Source of the DNA: Protonemura montana
Taxonomy: Eukaryota; Arthropoda; Insecta; Plecoptera; Nemouridae
Reading direction: 5' to 3'
Length of the DNA stretch: 64,000 nucleotides
NCBI GenBank assembly: GCA_947568835.1
Contig: OX387607.1
Location: forward strand, 7,263,201-7,327,200
In this document: positions 35,201 through 48,300 of the stretch, in pieces
How positions within the stretch are numbered: the first letter of the stretch is position 1
Layout: every line of letters starts with the position of its first letter
Program-made: the position numbers and the translations under genes
The notes under the pieces: model-generated
Database searches by the model: none
What the model was told of the DNA's origin: nothing
What the model saw: only the letters and a program-made list of their open reading frames with translations

Positions 35201-36989
35201 CTGTGTGTCTCTGAATCGTTGAAAGCTCCGTGTGCTACCATATTTTCGTCGTTGAAACTTATGACCACTCACTTTGACTCTACGCGCGTATGTTCTTGCC
35301 AGCTCGTTATAACTGAAAGCCAAACAACCAGACACTTTATACCTTTAGGAGAAGGCATGTCTCTTTCAATCACTCTGATAGTCCGCTACCACCTTTGGCG
35401 AAGTTCCGTTTCTCATTGGTTAGTAAGCATACGTTATCATATTTCGAAAAAATGTTTGAAAAAAAAACGTGCTAACATAGCTCTGAAGGCAACTTCTCAT
35501 GAGAAAATTTACATATTTCATTTGGTCAATACAAAAACATCGTAAGGCCTAAGGAGGACATCAAATCAGAGTATCAAATTCTTCATTTCGGATCTATACG
35601 TAATCAATAAACAGAATGATGAAACATACAGATACATTCTTTGGAAAAGGCACTGTCATAAGAATTTCGACATCACCCAAAATCTCTTGATAAAAGAAGC
35701 CGGCCATCTTTCTGCAGAGATCTCATGTCTTTCGCCTTCCGCCATGTACCGACCATGTACCCGCACGGTCCGACCAGAAACCATCCACGTTCTATACTCC
35801 TTGCCTGCAGCAGCATCGCAATCATTGCCGCAGCAGCCGGGCCGTCGTGCGCGCGAGCTTCCTATCCTAATTGATTTTACCAAATTTGGTACACGGATCA
35901 CACATTCTTTGTGCTCGGATTTAGAGCTAATGCCAGTGCCAGAGCTAATGATGTTCGACCCAGTGCAATTGAGAAATATCACCGCTCGCCTGAACCCGGC
36001 CCCGGCATCTCAGCTGCTCGCTCACACCACTCGGCTTTATGTGCTCTTGTGTTGTTGTTAGTTAGATCCGCATCATTTGTCTTCTCAAATATTGTCCAGC
36101 ATTCCGTCCACGACCGGCTAATTAAATTAATTTTTCTAAACATTCCTCTGCACAGAAGTCGTTTTCGACGCTAATTTAACGAGTGTCATTTTACTTTTTA
36201 TCTCGATTAGTGAGCAGTGAAGATGCTATTCGATTTTTACGCTAATCTTTCTTCGTTTTTTTTTCGCTGTTGCTATTCATGATGCTCATTGAGCAAGACT
36301 CGCAAAAATGACCAATTTCAGTAGAGCCAATTAACTTGGCTGACTCTTACACTCAGCGACTGAAGGGACTCAGCAACCCCGATGTAAACGTACACACGTT
36401 GCACGATTGAAAGTTATTAAATTTCAATTCAATTACCTTCGACGCGAAAGCTATGACTCTACAGAGAGATAATTTCGTTTTGTTTGTGGCTACACTGACA
36501 GCATCTAAATAATAGCGTAGAGCCGCCTCTGTCAATGCAAATAGTTAGATGTACCTACTATCAAAGCTTTATAGAAATATAACAATTCCCATCGTGGCTA
36601 AAGGAATCTCGCAGTTCCAACTCCTTTTCAACTGCGAGCCGTATAACCTACACGTATTCAATTAAAATTAATTTTAATCACCGTTAACCAAAAGAAAAAG
36701 AAGGCAAGTTAATTTTACATATATAAGAATGTGTACCTTGGCATTGAATTATAACTGACCACAAATTAAAACTATGGAGAGAATTCAGTGGATGGAAATG
36801 AAATGTCAAAGCGGATTTGTTGGTTATTTTCCATTAGTCACAATCGTGTGGATCCAAAAACGCGCCTTATGGCATGCCATTGCCCCGATCGGCGCTCTTG
36901 TTTTCGTCTCTCATTTATTTTACACAATTAAAATCTCCCTTCAGAAGTTGTTTATGTAACTGTTCATTAATGTAGAAACTCAATTAAAA

Positions 36990-37034
36990 TACACACACAC
37001 ACATAGATATATATATATGTGTGTGTGTGTATAC
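36990..37034. repeat. (CA)n-(TA)n-(TG)n palindromic microsatellite
   Basis: An (AC)6 tract, a TA-rich centre and a (GT)6 tract form a near-palindrome of about 45 bp able to extrude as a cruciform. Likely a simple slippage product; useful as a marker and as a possible assembly weak point. Confidence 0.8.
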
Positions 37035-38768
37035 ATGCATATCGTTCGAATTCTGATCTACGCGCGATACGAGAATCTGCAGGGAAAATGTTACCGCACC
37101 AAACTTTATAACTTTAGTCTGCATTTGGTTGAAGATAACATTCGTAAGCATGCATCTTGAACAACATGCTTCTATTTCACGGGTTCGAATCTCGGAGATG
37201 CGGTGCTATACTTCGTTCAGAGAGAGAGAGAGAGAGAACCTACTTTACCGGCAGAGCCCCCGCCACCGGTCGTTTTGGGGTAACATGCGGGCCAACTGTC
37301 ATTTGAAAATACTTTGTTATCTCCGCTGATGTCTGCTTTTTTTGCCCTCAAGTTTTTTTCGTTCCAAGATGTTTTGTATTTCGAGCTATTATACGAATTT
37401 TTCTACCAATTTTACAATATTGAGAATTATTTTGCAGATATAACAAGTTTTTTGAAATTCCGTTACTGAATCCATGACTGAAATTTAATTCATGAGTTGG
37501 TAGCAATGCTGATGAGGGGGGGGGGGGGCAGTCATTGGGTTGATATCTTCTCTCGCGGACTATACTGTAACCGAGTATTTCGGTCAAACTCTGGGTCTAA
37601 TCTCACGAACACATCGCCTACGATGCGGATGTGCAAGCACCGTCCTATCCAGAGTATCTAGTGCTTGTCGCTGCCGAGGTAACCAAACCTCGTGTTAGCA
37701 CCCCGCGCGTACAAGATTTAAAAAAAAAACGTATCCACCAAAATTGCGAGAAAAGCACAATACCAAGACTCGATGAGCTCGTGCCAATCAAATCGCCATC
37801 ATCATCATCATCATCATGATAATCATCCGATCTACGATCGGACTCTTCGGACCTCCTCATCATCATCATCATTCACATATTCACGGCTGCGGGCAAGGTT
37901 TCTTCCATCTTCTTATCCTCCACGTTACGTCACTCGATGCCTCGTGGTATTATCTCATTCCAGCGCGCGGAATTTGTGTGCTTTCCCGATCACCGTCTTG
38001 GCCGGACATTGTTCTTACGAAATATCAGCATCTTTTGTACCCCTGCCACTCCGTCGGCCGGCCACGAGCGCGCCAGAAGGAAGGCACGAGAATTCTTCCC
38101 AAACCCGTGTATTGTTCTCATGGGTCTTTGCGTGCGCGAGATTTAATTTCAGTGGTTTGAGATATCGCGTAGCTAAGGTACTAAAAACTGCGCGGTAGTT
38201 CTTCGTACGTTTACTGTCAAGGCTGTAATTACAAAATTTTGTTTGCCCTCACCTGTCTTGTGTGGTTCGAATCGTACCGCGATGTTCACGCAACGAGGAA
38301 GATGCCAGCTTGTTGGTCTGGCTTGCGTGTCCCCCCTGTCTTTCCGTGATATGCACTCACAGCTATTATTCTTGTAATTACATCGAAATTTTAGAAGTTG
38401 CCCTGCCATGGGTACATACAACTTTAGAGTGAATGCAGTCATTGTCAGACGAAGTTGTGGCTCAGCAATCAGCATGTTTCTTGTAGGTGAGCATGGCTGC
38501 AACAATACACTAAAAGTACCACAACTGTTCACAATTTTACATGAAATTACAAATCGCCTAAAAACTCGTTGGTCCATCGATTTTGCATTCGATTCTTCTG
38601 CGTTTGCGTTTTTTTTTCTATTAGGCACACATTTATGCAGTTTTGCGGCGCGTTACAGAAATTTATACATAATAAATAAACAACAATAATATTCAAATTG
38701 TATTTCATATAGAAACTGGTCCGACTGTTCACCAGGGTTTGGCGCAGGTGTGCTCGGCGTGGCCCATT

Positions 38769-38790
38769 CCCCCCCCCCCCCCCCCCCCCC
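38769..38790. repeat. Poly-C tract of 22 bases
   Basis: An uninterrupted C homopolymer in AT-rich DNA. Tracts of this length are prone to length error in sequencing, so the true length is uncertain. A shorter G12 tract is at 37516-37527. Confidence 0.9.
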
Positions 38791-41700
38791 TTCGCGCCCA
38801 AAAGAATCCATTGCAATTTATATATGCATAGGAATTTCAATGGTAATGGCATGGAGCGAGCCGGCCGCTCGCTTCAGGCAAAGAAAAAAAATACAGTAGC
38901 TTAAAACCTTAAATACATAAGTTGTAAAAAAGGGCGATGAATTTCCAGGACGAATACAGTCCGATCGAAGGAAAGTAAGGCATGGTCGAGTCGGGCGATC
39001 GGTGATTTTGGGTCCAGCTCTATGTATACATGCTTCCTCTCGGTAAAAGACGGCGAAGCGTGTGATTTACACGCTGCGATACGCTAGCGCTAATCACGTG
39101 TCTATCGTATATGTGCGAGCAGCCATCGATTCATCATAAATATTCAGTCAAGAAGCCCCCAATTATGGTAATTGCTAATTACTGAAATGGATATAAAATG
39201 TGTGTATACTACAGGCTTTCTCGAGCGAGAACGCGGACAAAATCGGTCTTCAGACCTAATTTCTTCTGCCATACGTTGTACATAATGATGTGAAGTAACT
39301 GAGAATTAAAATGGGACGCTCATTTGCATGTCGGAATCCGCCCTTTCGATTAACTCGAGACTTTGAAAGGGTCGCGCGAGACAATTCCATTATGAAATAA
39401 TGCCATCAATGTTCTGGCGTTGAACAATTCAGATTGCAACATCTAGCTAGCCATCCGATGGGTTGGCGCGAGTGTGCCGCTTGCCACGCATTCCAAAGCT
39501 TTGCTAGCTACAGGCGTGAGCACATCATGCTTGGGCTTATCATTAGAAGTGAACATTTGATATGTAAATGTATTATAATCAATAGTGGAAATAATTATAT
39601 AGTTTGTCAAACATTTGAAATGGCTTTGCCAGCTGGAAGTTATGAGAGATGGTTTTGCAACATATCTTTGAGACGCGCTGTTTCGCTCCCTGCCAGGACC
39701 GATTGGCTGCAATGCGTATAATTGTAGGCTTACCATCGACGCAAAGATGTTTTATTATCTTTCAGAAAAAGCTACGTCAATTATAAAAAAAAAATAATGC
39801 AATGTTTAATCTCTTTAAAATCTTAATTGAACTGAGAGGCAATAACGTGTAGAACTTCACGGGTGTATAGGTATATATGCACTAGACAATCTTCTCAAAG
39901 ATGTAAATTACGTCGCTGTCTCATTTCAAACGCTTTTGGAAATTCCTCCCATCTTTTACTTTCATGTAATTTTCCGCCGTATGGACGAGGATGCCTTTGG
40001 CTGCGCCGGTGGAGGTGCCTGGCTCGCCTGTTCTGCTATCTCCTATTGGTCCGCGATCTGCACCCGCTTTTTGGTACCCGACTGTAATTTCGGGGGACAT
40101 TCTTTTCGCGGTATATACGACTGTTTTATGCGAAGATCTTGCTCATTTTGACAATTGGTACAAAGCATCGGGTCCATCGCGCTCCGCACACTGCAGACCT
40201 GTTATGTCCATGATGGTAAAATACTGGCATCGCTTCGGTCCGCTTTACGCCGCGCGTTTTCCGCGCTGCGGCTTCGAACTTGTCAAATTTATCAAAAGGA
40301 AATGCAAATTCCTTAAACGTAATAAATATAAATGAAATATTTAAATTCTTTGCCATGTCGCGGTTTGATTTAGCCACTTTATTATTTTCAACGAATTACA
40401 ATGCTCTTAAGGATGTATAACGATTTAAAAAAATACATGAATGGATTAAAAAAAAACATGTCAAGTTAAATGACAGTTGTATTCATTAAAATATGCATAT
40501 AAAATAGAAGTCTGGAATGAAAATGTTGAAATTATATTTATGCGTTATTGTGAACATCTTTTGTACTGCTATGGGATGTGCACATAAGTTGGATGTCATG
40601 TCAACTGTCAGTTGGGTGACATCACGTAGCTGGGAGGAATTATTATTTTACCATGTCAGATAAAGTTGTGTGTGTGCCCCTGTCGTCGTGCGATGGTACA
40701 ATGGCTCGACAATAGCGCAGATCATGCGTTGCCATGGTTACCACCTGTTTATTTTAAATCTCATAGCCGACGACAAATATTTGACTTGTGTACAAGGGCG
40801 GCCTTGTTGTTTTCGATTGATTTTTGGTTTGTGTCGCGGACCAGAGAGTCTTTTGTGAGATGATTGTTTGCTTTGGCTTCCCCGTCTGTTGGCATTTGCT
40901 GATAGTGTGTGGTGCATGCTCGAGTGCACAGAAAGCAAAGAAAACGAAAAGAGATGAGTGCCAATTTGATCGTGATTTCAATCGAAAAATGCCACGTGAA
41001 CCGTAAAGATTCTTGTGTCATAGATATTCATCGCTTATCAAACGCCGCAGATTTTTTTGACAGTCTTTTTCCTTTTTTTTTCTTGACATTTGGCGAAACG
41101 TTTCACACACTTACTGTTTGGTTAGAGTTTAGACACATTAAAAAAACGCAACCAGATAATCAGATTCAAAAATCACACTCTTTCCATGCACACAGACCTA
41201 CACCTATATAACAAAAATTGAAAAGTCATTGCTATTACTTCTCAATTTGGACCATCACCGTGTTGCGCCGTTGAGGAACAGAGCAAAGAAAGGATAGACA
41301 TGGAAGAAGCGACTAGGACCACCTCCCAAAGAACATCGTCCGGTAAATGGAATATGTTTTCCCTTCATTTCACTCGTCATCATTCACATTAATCATTCAT
41401 CGGGGCGAACATACCTTGGGTGTACATCAGCGTGGCAAGCCATGTCACTCGGGCCTAAACTTTTAGACGCAATCCGGACTCATGGTCGGTAGAATCGCAG
41501 ACAAGAACTTGACAAGGGAGGATACCGTTTGCCGGTTCGATGAACGAAGCAAACAAATTTAGGTGCGTGACTATTTTTTTTTGGGCACCGTCAAATTCAA
41601 TTCATATTCGAACATACATTTTTGGTGAATTACGAAAAGTCGTTGGAAGAACCCGCGAGAGAAAATAACAACCCAAGTCCTGCTCGTGAATGAAATTGCA

Positions 41701-41975
41701 GTTACTATTTTAATGGCGTGATTTCAAAATACTTGTTAAACCTGCAAAATAATTCCCATGGGCTGGAGTCACAAAAGCAGAGATTCATAATAACCTCCAA
41801 AGTTTAAAGATGATTAGCCAATCACAGACGGTGTTTCCAGATTTTCAGGGGTTCTTACCATGGTGATAACAACTGTAACCCCAAATTTATGGGGTTAACT
41901 TTAAAACTAATTGCTATAATTGGTAGAAACATGCTTACAATAGGTCTAAAAACAACAGATCTTGGCACTACAAAT

Positions 41976-42118
41976 GCTTTAGAGCAAAAGCAAAATGGCG
42001 GACAAAAGTGGAGATGATTTTATGTGTTTTTTAAATGACAGTTGGCCCGTTTGTCAACCCAAAACGACCGGTGGCGCCTCTGCCGGAAAAGTATATTCTC
42101 TCGCTGAACGGAGCATAA
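41976..42118. repeat. Dispersed repeat, copy 2 (partner at 2789-2920)
   Basis: Begins 'GCTTTAGAGCAAAAGCAAAA' TGGCGG and ends 'CTCTGCCGGAAAAGTATATT' CTCTCGCTGAACGGAGCATAA. Words and spacing match the copy at 2789-2920. The middle (about 42030-42070) has diverged. The element seems to be about 140 bp or longer. Confidence 0.6.
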
Positions 42119-43457
42119 CAATGCAAAAGACGAAGTTTAATTAATTTCTCATAAAGGTCTCGTCAAGCATTAATGGTCTGCACGTCGCCTTCTTCTCACA
42201 GTCCAGACAAAAATAATAACCGAAATTTCTTGAAAATTTATGCATTTGGGCGTTTGCACAGGACACACCACTCATTACATATTCATAATGTCCGCGTGCA
42301 CGGAACTGTGAGAATCCTCGAGAACGGGGTCGTTTTACCGTAGACGAGAACTCCAGGTATCGATGGAGTCAGCAGGAAAGCATCCCCCTTTATGTATATT
42401 ACAGGAAACACCCTTAAATGCAGCGATGTAAATCACTCATCGACGAAATAGGGCCTGCTATTACTATCCTTTTCACAAAATTACCACAAATTTAACAAGG
42501 ACTCACGCCCGCAACATTTTTAAAACCGTGGGTACACTTCTCAAGTCAAATCGTTAGCCAAAGAGGCTCTGTAGAAAACCAACCGTGTTCCATATGGTCC
42601 AAGAAAGAATGAAGATTACAGACCTTCGACATCATGCGTTCGTCCGGCCAATCTAACGATAGATTACACGAAATTAAAAGGAGCGCGTTTACTAAATTAC
42701 AATGTTCAATCGTTGAAACACGAGACTCGGAAATTCTTCACCGACATGCTGAGGATCGTTATTGTTTTCTTCTTGGTATATACAAGCTGCACCGGTCTCG
42801 GCAGTTGGTTCGATGCGGCAATAATCTCCACAAGCCATGGGTCCGACGATCACACTATTGACCCTACAACCAACGATCAACGTCGATCGGCAAGATTGGT
42901 ATGAAATTAACTAGGACTTGGTTCGAATTAATAACTACTTTAGCTTTGTAATTAGTTTCGGACCAAGGGATTGGTTACTCTTTGATGAGTACTAGGATAA
43001 GAAAAGGTCAATCTCATATAATAATATTATAGATGTATATGTTTTCTTTGCTATTCCACACCTGACCATCCTTTATGGCTATCTCGCTCCTTCTGATATT
43101 AGAACAATAAATATTCTCACGCTGTTATTATTATTATACGCGTCTGGTTTGTCGGACTCCATCCGAACGCAATATGCTTGCCAGAATATCAGAACATGAC
43201 TCTAGAACGGGTGTCTACGAACATTGCCCACTAATAACTATTATTAATAATTGTTATAGTTTCATAATGGCGTATTGTAATGTGTATTACGATATGACGG
43301 TGTACGTAATGCCAAAATGCAATTTGTGGAACCGGTCTAGAAGCTTTGAAATTGTCTAACATAACCTATAACTTCGAGGATATTTCGCTATTTTTTTGTT
43401 CTCACTTCTAATTGATCGGAATCAAATTTAGAACGTGTCTTCTGGACTTCGGAGAGC

Positions 43458-43488
<31 letters not shown>

Positions 43489-45325
43489 GCGTATGTTCTT
43501 CTCACACAGTTGTTTTGCCTTGTGGTTTTCTTTCTGTAGTGGTGCCGCTGCCGGGTTTACCGGTATGGTACACACTTTGAAGAGACCATGGCTATATTCG
43601 TTTCGTGTAAGCGGTCATTGAATACTCAACCTCTGCCCGTCGTTCGATTTTCGGCCCCAGAGGAACCCAGTCGCGTTTGTAATTAACCACCAGGCTCATT
43701 AGCGATACCATCTGACTCTATCTTAGATGGGAAATTCCTTTCAAACATTCGATCAGTCGATCATTATTATAAAACATCTTCCACGCGTTCATGCATAGAT
43801 CCGTCTTCAGGTGTGGATCTTCTTAATGGTACACACACAAGTTCGATTCTAGCTCGGTATTATCACGATATTTTTAATATTTCCATTCAAAGGAAACGTT
43901 TAGAAGGTAATATATATTTTTTTATTGAAAATTTTAATATGCATGTGTTGAAACTATTAGTTTGTTATATATGAAATTGATTGGTGTACCATTAATATTT
44001 TTATTATTGCTCCATACTGTGGGGTTCGGTTTAGTAGCGCTGCAGCATAGCATCGTGAATGTCGACGCTGAGGAATCCAACGATTGTATACCGCAATTAA
44101 TAGACAACGAGGATGCATGGATAGAAATTACATAGCATTTTCTCATCATATGCGATTGCCACGGTAAAAAGCGAGTAATGTTACAGACAATCTATGTACG
44201 ATACATAATGCGCGAGGTTGCGTGTTGTGGTGCCGCATTTTCTTCGGTATTCCGCGCTATCATGCAGATTCTGTGGTTTCATGCGCGGTGGGCAATGGAG
44301 CAGTGTGAAATGCAAGTCTGTTTCCGTTGTCTTGGAAAATAGCTCTCTGTGTTGGATCACCTCATCAGATATTGAGGTTTAGACGTGTGCGAAGGAAATT
44401 TTGACTAGCAAATCTCAGCGACAATGCGTTTACAATTTTGTTCTCATTTTGATCGACACATTTAAAATCTAACACATTTGAAATATTTTGGTTCTCTTTT
44501 TTATATTCTTCTAACTATTTTCGATCAAACCACTTTTGTAATTCATCTAAACATACCTAAAAACTGATCCACATAATTTTGGAGCCATGCTATGCGAATT
44601 GTCCGACAGTCAGTCCGATTTTATCATGAGCTTAATTAGTTTTTAATTAACGCTGCATTTTACTGGCACCACGTTGAACCGGCCTGTTTCTGGAATAACG
44701 TTGATGCCTCTGAATCCACACATAACTATGCCTCGTAAACAGCAAAATGCATATCGCCGAATGGTCCATTGATCTCACGTTTCCAGAGACATACCCTCCT
44801 GACTTCTTACTACTTCGAATAACTAGAAATTATTGACGTGATGTTATAAAAAAGAAAAAGGGAAAATACATAAAACACGAATATTTAAGTTATGGAAACC
44901 TGTTAGGCGGAACGGAGGTAATTTTGATAAGACGTGAAATAGGTTGGTGTTGCGTTTTTGCCAGCGACAGCGTGGCCGGCGAGAGATGAGAATGCGCCTT
45001 GGTATGATATTCCCACTAAGGTTTCAGCCAGCCACCGCAAAGACCGCGGAGGAAATCATTTATTACCGGCAAATCGTGATGGTTCGCTTACCGAAAGATG
45101 GCTGCATTTGATGCAACGACTCACGCGGAGGAGCCCTTCGCGCAACGAGAATCAGTCTAGCGGAAAATATTATAGTAACTTTCAATCGTACACCTGAGAT
45201 TTGTTGCATGCCATTGTGGTTTTTTTAAATCGCGCGATCGATTTCATGGAAACGTTTTCGGCAAAAATATATTGTGTGGCTCTGCGAATGAATTCTGTGG
45301 CTAATCGATCTTTGATCTTTTGTAG

Positions 45326-48300
45326 GTGGAACCAGAAGGTACAGCTGAGCTGCCAGCAGCAAGCAAGGCGCTGTTTTTGGAAAAGGTAAGTCTTGCATAA
45401 ATATCTCTCAGTATACCGTTTGTGACAGGGCCAGACCGACTTCATTTTTGTGCCTTGGGTTTTGGATTATTTTATATGAATTGCAGTTAAAGCGATAGTA
45501 TTACTTACACAATCACAGTGAGCTACCTACCCTCCGGAGTCAAAGAGGCGAAACCAAAGCTGTGTGAAATGACATGTTTTATGATCAATTTGAATTTGAA
45601 ATTCAATTTAATTAATTTTGGTAACTAGTCACCGAAATGTATCTGTTAAAGCTCAGTGTAAAGAGTAACAAGATATATTTTGAAAACGTCATTTAAAGAG
45701 CGAACCTCCTGCCACCATGTAATATGGTGCATTTCTAAATAGCAATCGGTCGAGGACCAGGCCTGTTAAAACAACTCGTAGCTAGGGGACTTTAGCCGCT
45801 ATGTCCACCCGAAGATATTGAGTTTATTGATAGCGATAAACCCACAAACAGAGCTGTTTCCTACTCTAATGATGAAGATAACTTCCAAGAATTTTATGCG
45901 ATCGTAAAAAGTCATATCCCACCCACATAGTTGCTGGTAATAACCAAATGATAGCGGCGTAGCACTTCTCAGCTGCCTCGTGTATTTCTTCTCTTCGGGT
46001 CTAGTCGACTTTTGATAGATCAACTCTGCTGGTAAAAGGCAATAAAATGAGAAGGAACTCAACTGATCGTTTACCATGCGAAATCTTTTGTAGTTCTTTT
46101 ATTTTGTTCTTATTGAAATATTCGCGCGGTGAGAATTGAAAAATAAAAAAACGTTGCTGCACCAAACGAGAGGCGAAAGTACAGTGGCGTTGCTGAAATG
46201 TGCAGATGAACACACAATCAGGAATAGATTTGTGAAAATCATCACTCATAGTTAGCGTTGAAATTTCTAGCAAAATGTACTGGTCACTCTGGAGAGATCA
46301 CGCTGTCAGCGGGCTGTAGAGATTCTATCAACGACATTCTGCTCTTTCTCTCTCTCTCTCCCGCCTCATAATAAATGTTTCCGCCAAAGCAACGATCAAT
46401 TCAATCGGCACCAATGTCAGCGTCTCGCAACAGACTGTTGTCAAAAAGGACATTTCATTCGCTCTTTTATAACAACTGGTGCAGTAAAGCGTGCCAAGTA
46501 TTTACGACAGGACTCATTTCTTTAATCCGATGGAATTCAGTCAGGATCATCTAGCACGATCACCCTCGACCATTCCTGTGTATGGTAGAATGATTTAACA
46601 TCTCCTCAGTCCTTGGGGATGACCGACTTCCTGCTCTTTGCATGCTGTCAAAGAGAAACGACCAAAGACGTGTGGAATTTTACTTCGTTGAGCGAGAGTC
46701 TTTCGGTTGAACATCCCATTTCAAATTCAAACAACTGATCGTCTATGAACCACAATTTCATCAAGAGATTGGGTTTCAGAAGACAACCTGTCTCTCGATC
46801 ATGGTGACCGACCGCTTTGCGTTCAGAAGGTCCCGGTTCGATACTAGCAGACGGCTATTCTTTCAGTTGCTGCGATTTCCTTCTACAATTTCAGAGCAAC
46901 GCCGGGTAGTTTCGTTTTAAGTTTATCTTTAACCCTGATCTTTATAAACTGATGAACGCTTTGAGGTTTTCATAAAAATAACAATTTAAACGTATATATG
47001 ATGTCCTGGAGTCGAGACTGGACCAGAGTCCGAATTACAAAAAAAAAGGCACGTCCGTCTCCCTTCTAACCCTAACTGATTCCCTACCCTTCCAGACGAG
47101 GATTTGTAGCTTGTAGCACGAGTATGGTACGTCCCAAAAGCTCAGGTGCATTGGTTTTTAAAGGTTTCGATTGGTTATTAGGAGGGTTTTTGTTCTTTTC
47201 GTGTTCTTGGCAAGTGGCTATATTCCATCCCTCGTCAACTCGATCATCTTATCTGGTTGCCAACTCAACATACCGTGATGTTAACTCCAGAATTATAAAT
47301 GTAATGCATTGCAATGGATTTGTCAACGACGCCAAGTCAATCAATTTGGACATCAAACATGTTTCAGAGGTAAACATTGACTATAAAAATGCGTAAACAC
47401 GCGCCCATTGTTAGATCTTGATTCAGCTAAATGTTTGAGATCCATTATAACATTAATCAGTAAACACCAGAGTAACTTTTTGTGTTCCTCGGCCCGCAGG
47501 TTCGCCAGTCGAATGCCGCGTGTCAGAGCGGCGACTTCCCGAAGGCGGTGGGGTTGTACAACGACGCACTGCACCTCGACCCCACCAATCACATCCTCTA
47601 CTCGAATCGCTCCGCGGCGCTCGTCAAGATGGGACAGTTTGCACAGGCGCTGCAAGACGCCGTACGAGCCAAAGATCTCAACCCAAAGTGGCCCAAGGCG
47701 TACTATAGGTACGTTGTCAGTGTGCACGGAAAGGGATTTTAGTGGCGGTTTTCCTTGTTGGAGGTGAAAATCGAGGGCAACGATTGCTTCGTTGGTTTGT
47801 GTCGTGGAATCTGCCGACCGGTTAACATGTCTTAAAATCTCTGCAGAAAATCAAGAAATTCGCGGTTGCGCTTATATTTCTGCGCGTCAAATACATGTCT
47901 GTCAGTTATTATGCTTGTGAATTCACGCCTTCTTTTTTCTATAACCTTAGTACATTAAAAAAACTTCCAAGCTGGGGTTTGCATTTTGAGTGCTAAGTGA
48001 AGTAGCTAAGCATGGTTTCTGTCAGGTTGTTGCCTAACCAGAATTCTTTCGCAAAGGAAAACAATAAATTTACCCTCTCAAAGCGGCTAAAAATGTAAAT
48101 AGAAACCAACGGGGTAGTCATCGTGAATATTTGATCTGCAAAAATCACCAAAATACGATATCGCGATGCAGATTAGAAAATGACCACCTCTATCCAAGCA
48201 ACTGCAGTAACAGCCCACCGTGCCTGCAAGTGAACCATCTGGTCCGCGTTCTGAACAAAAAACGTTGCGAGACATCGCGAGCTTGAGCAGCACTTTTCAT

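Larger units (their letters stand above)
32222..45325. other. Gene-free interval, possibly TTC28 intron 1
   Basis: 13 kb without a recognisable exon. Contents seen: CpG-rich patches near 33050-33120 and 39980-40270 that could be promoters, ATC/CAT triplet runs at about 37797-37817 and 37856-37873, GA runs at 37219-37238 and 43452-43489, G and C homopolymers (37516-37527, 38769-38790), a CA/TA/TG palindrome at 36990-37034, a 22-bp palindrome at 41876-41897, and the dispersed repeat at 41976-42118. A short ATG-to-donor segment at about 41301-41342 (MEEATRTTSQRTSSG) is an unsupported alternative first exon. Confidence 0.5.

Noticed and set aside
37797-37873. CRISPR-like or satellite array from clustered ATC/CAT repeats
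   Set aside because: Simple trinucleotide microsatellites with no spacer structure.
38173-38628. 151-codon minus-strand frame
   Set aside because: No domain and overlapping frames on the plus strand; no supporting signals.
39991-40335. 114-codon open frame in a GC-rich patch
   Set aside because: No domain, no splice context and competing frames of similar size in both strands; likely chance openness from GC content.
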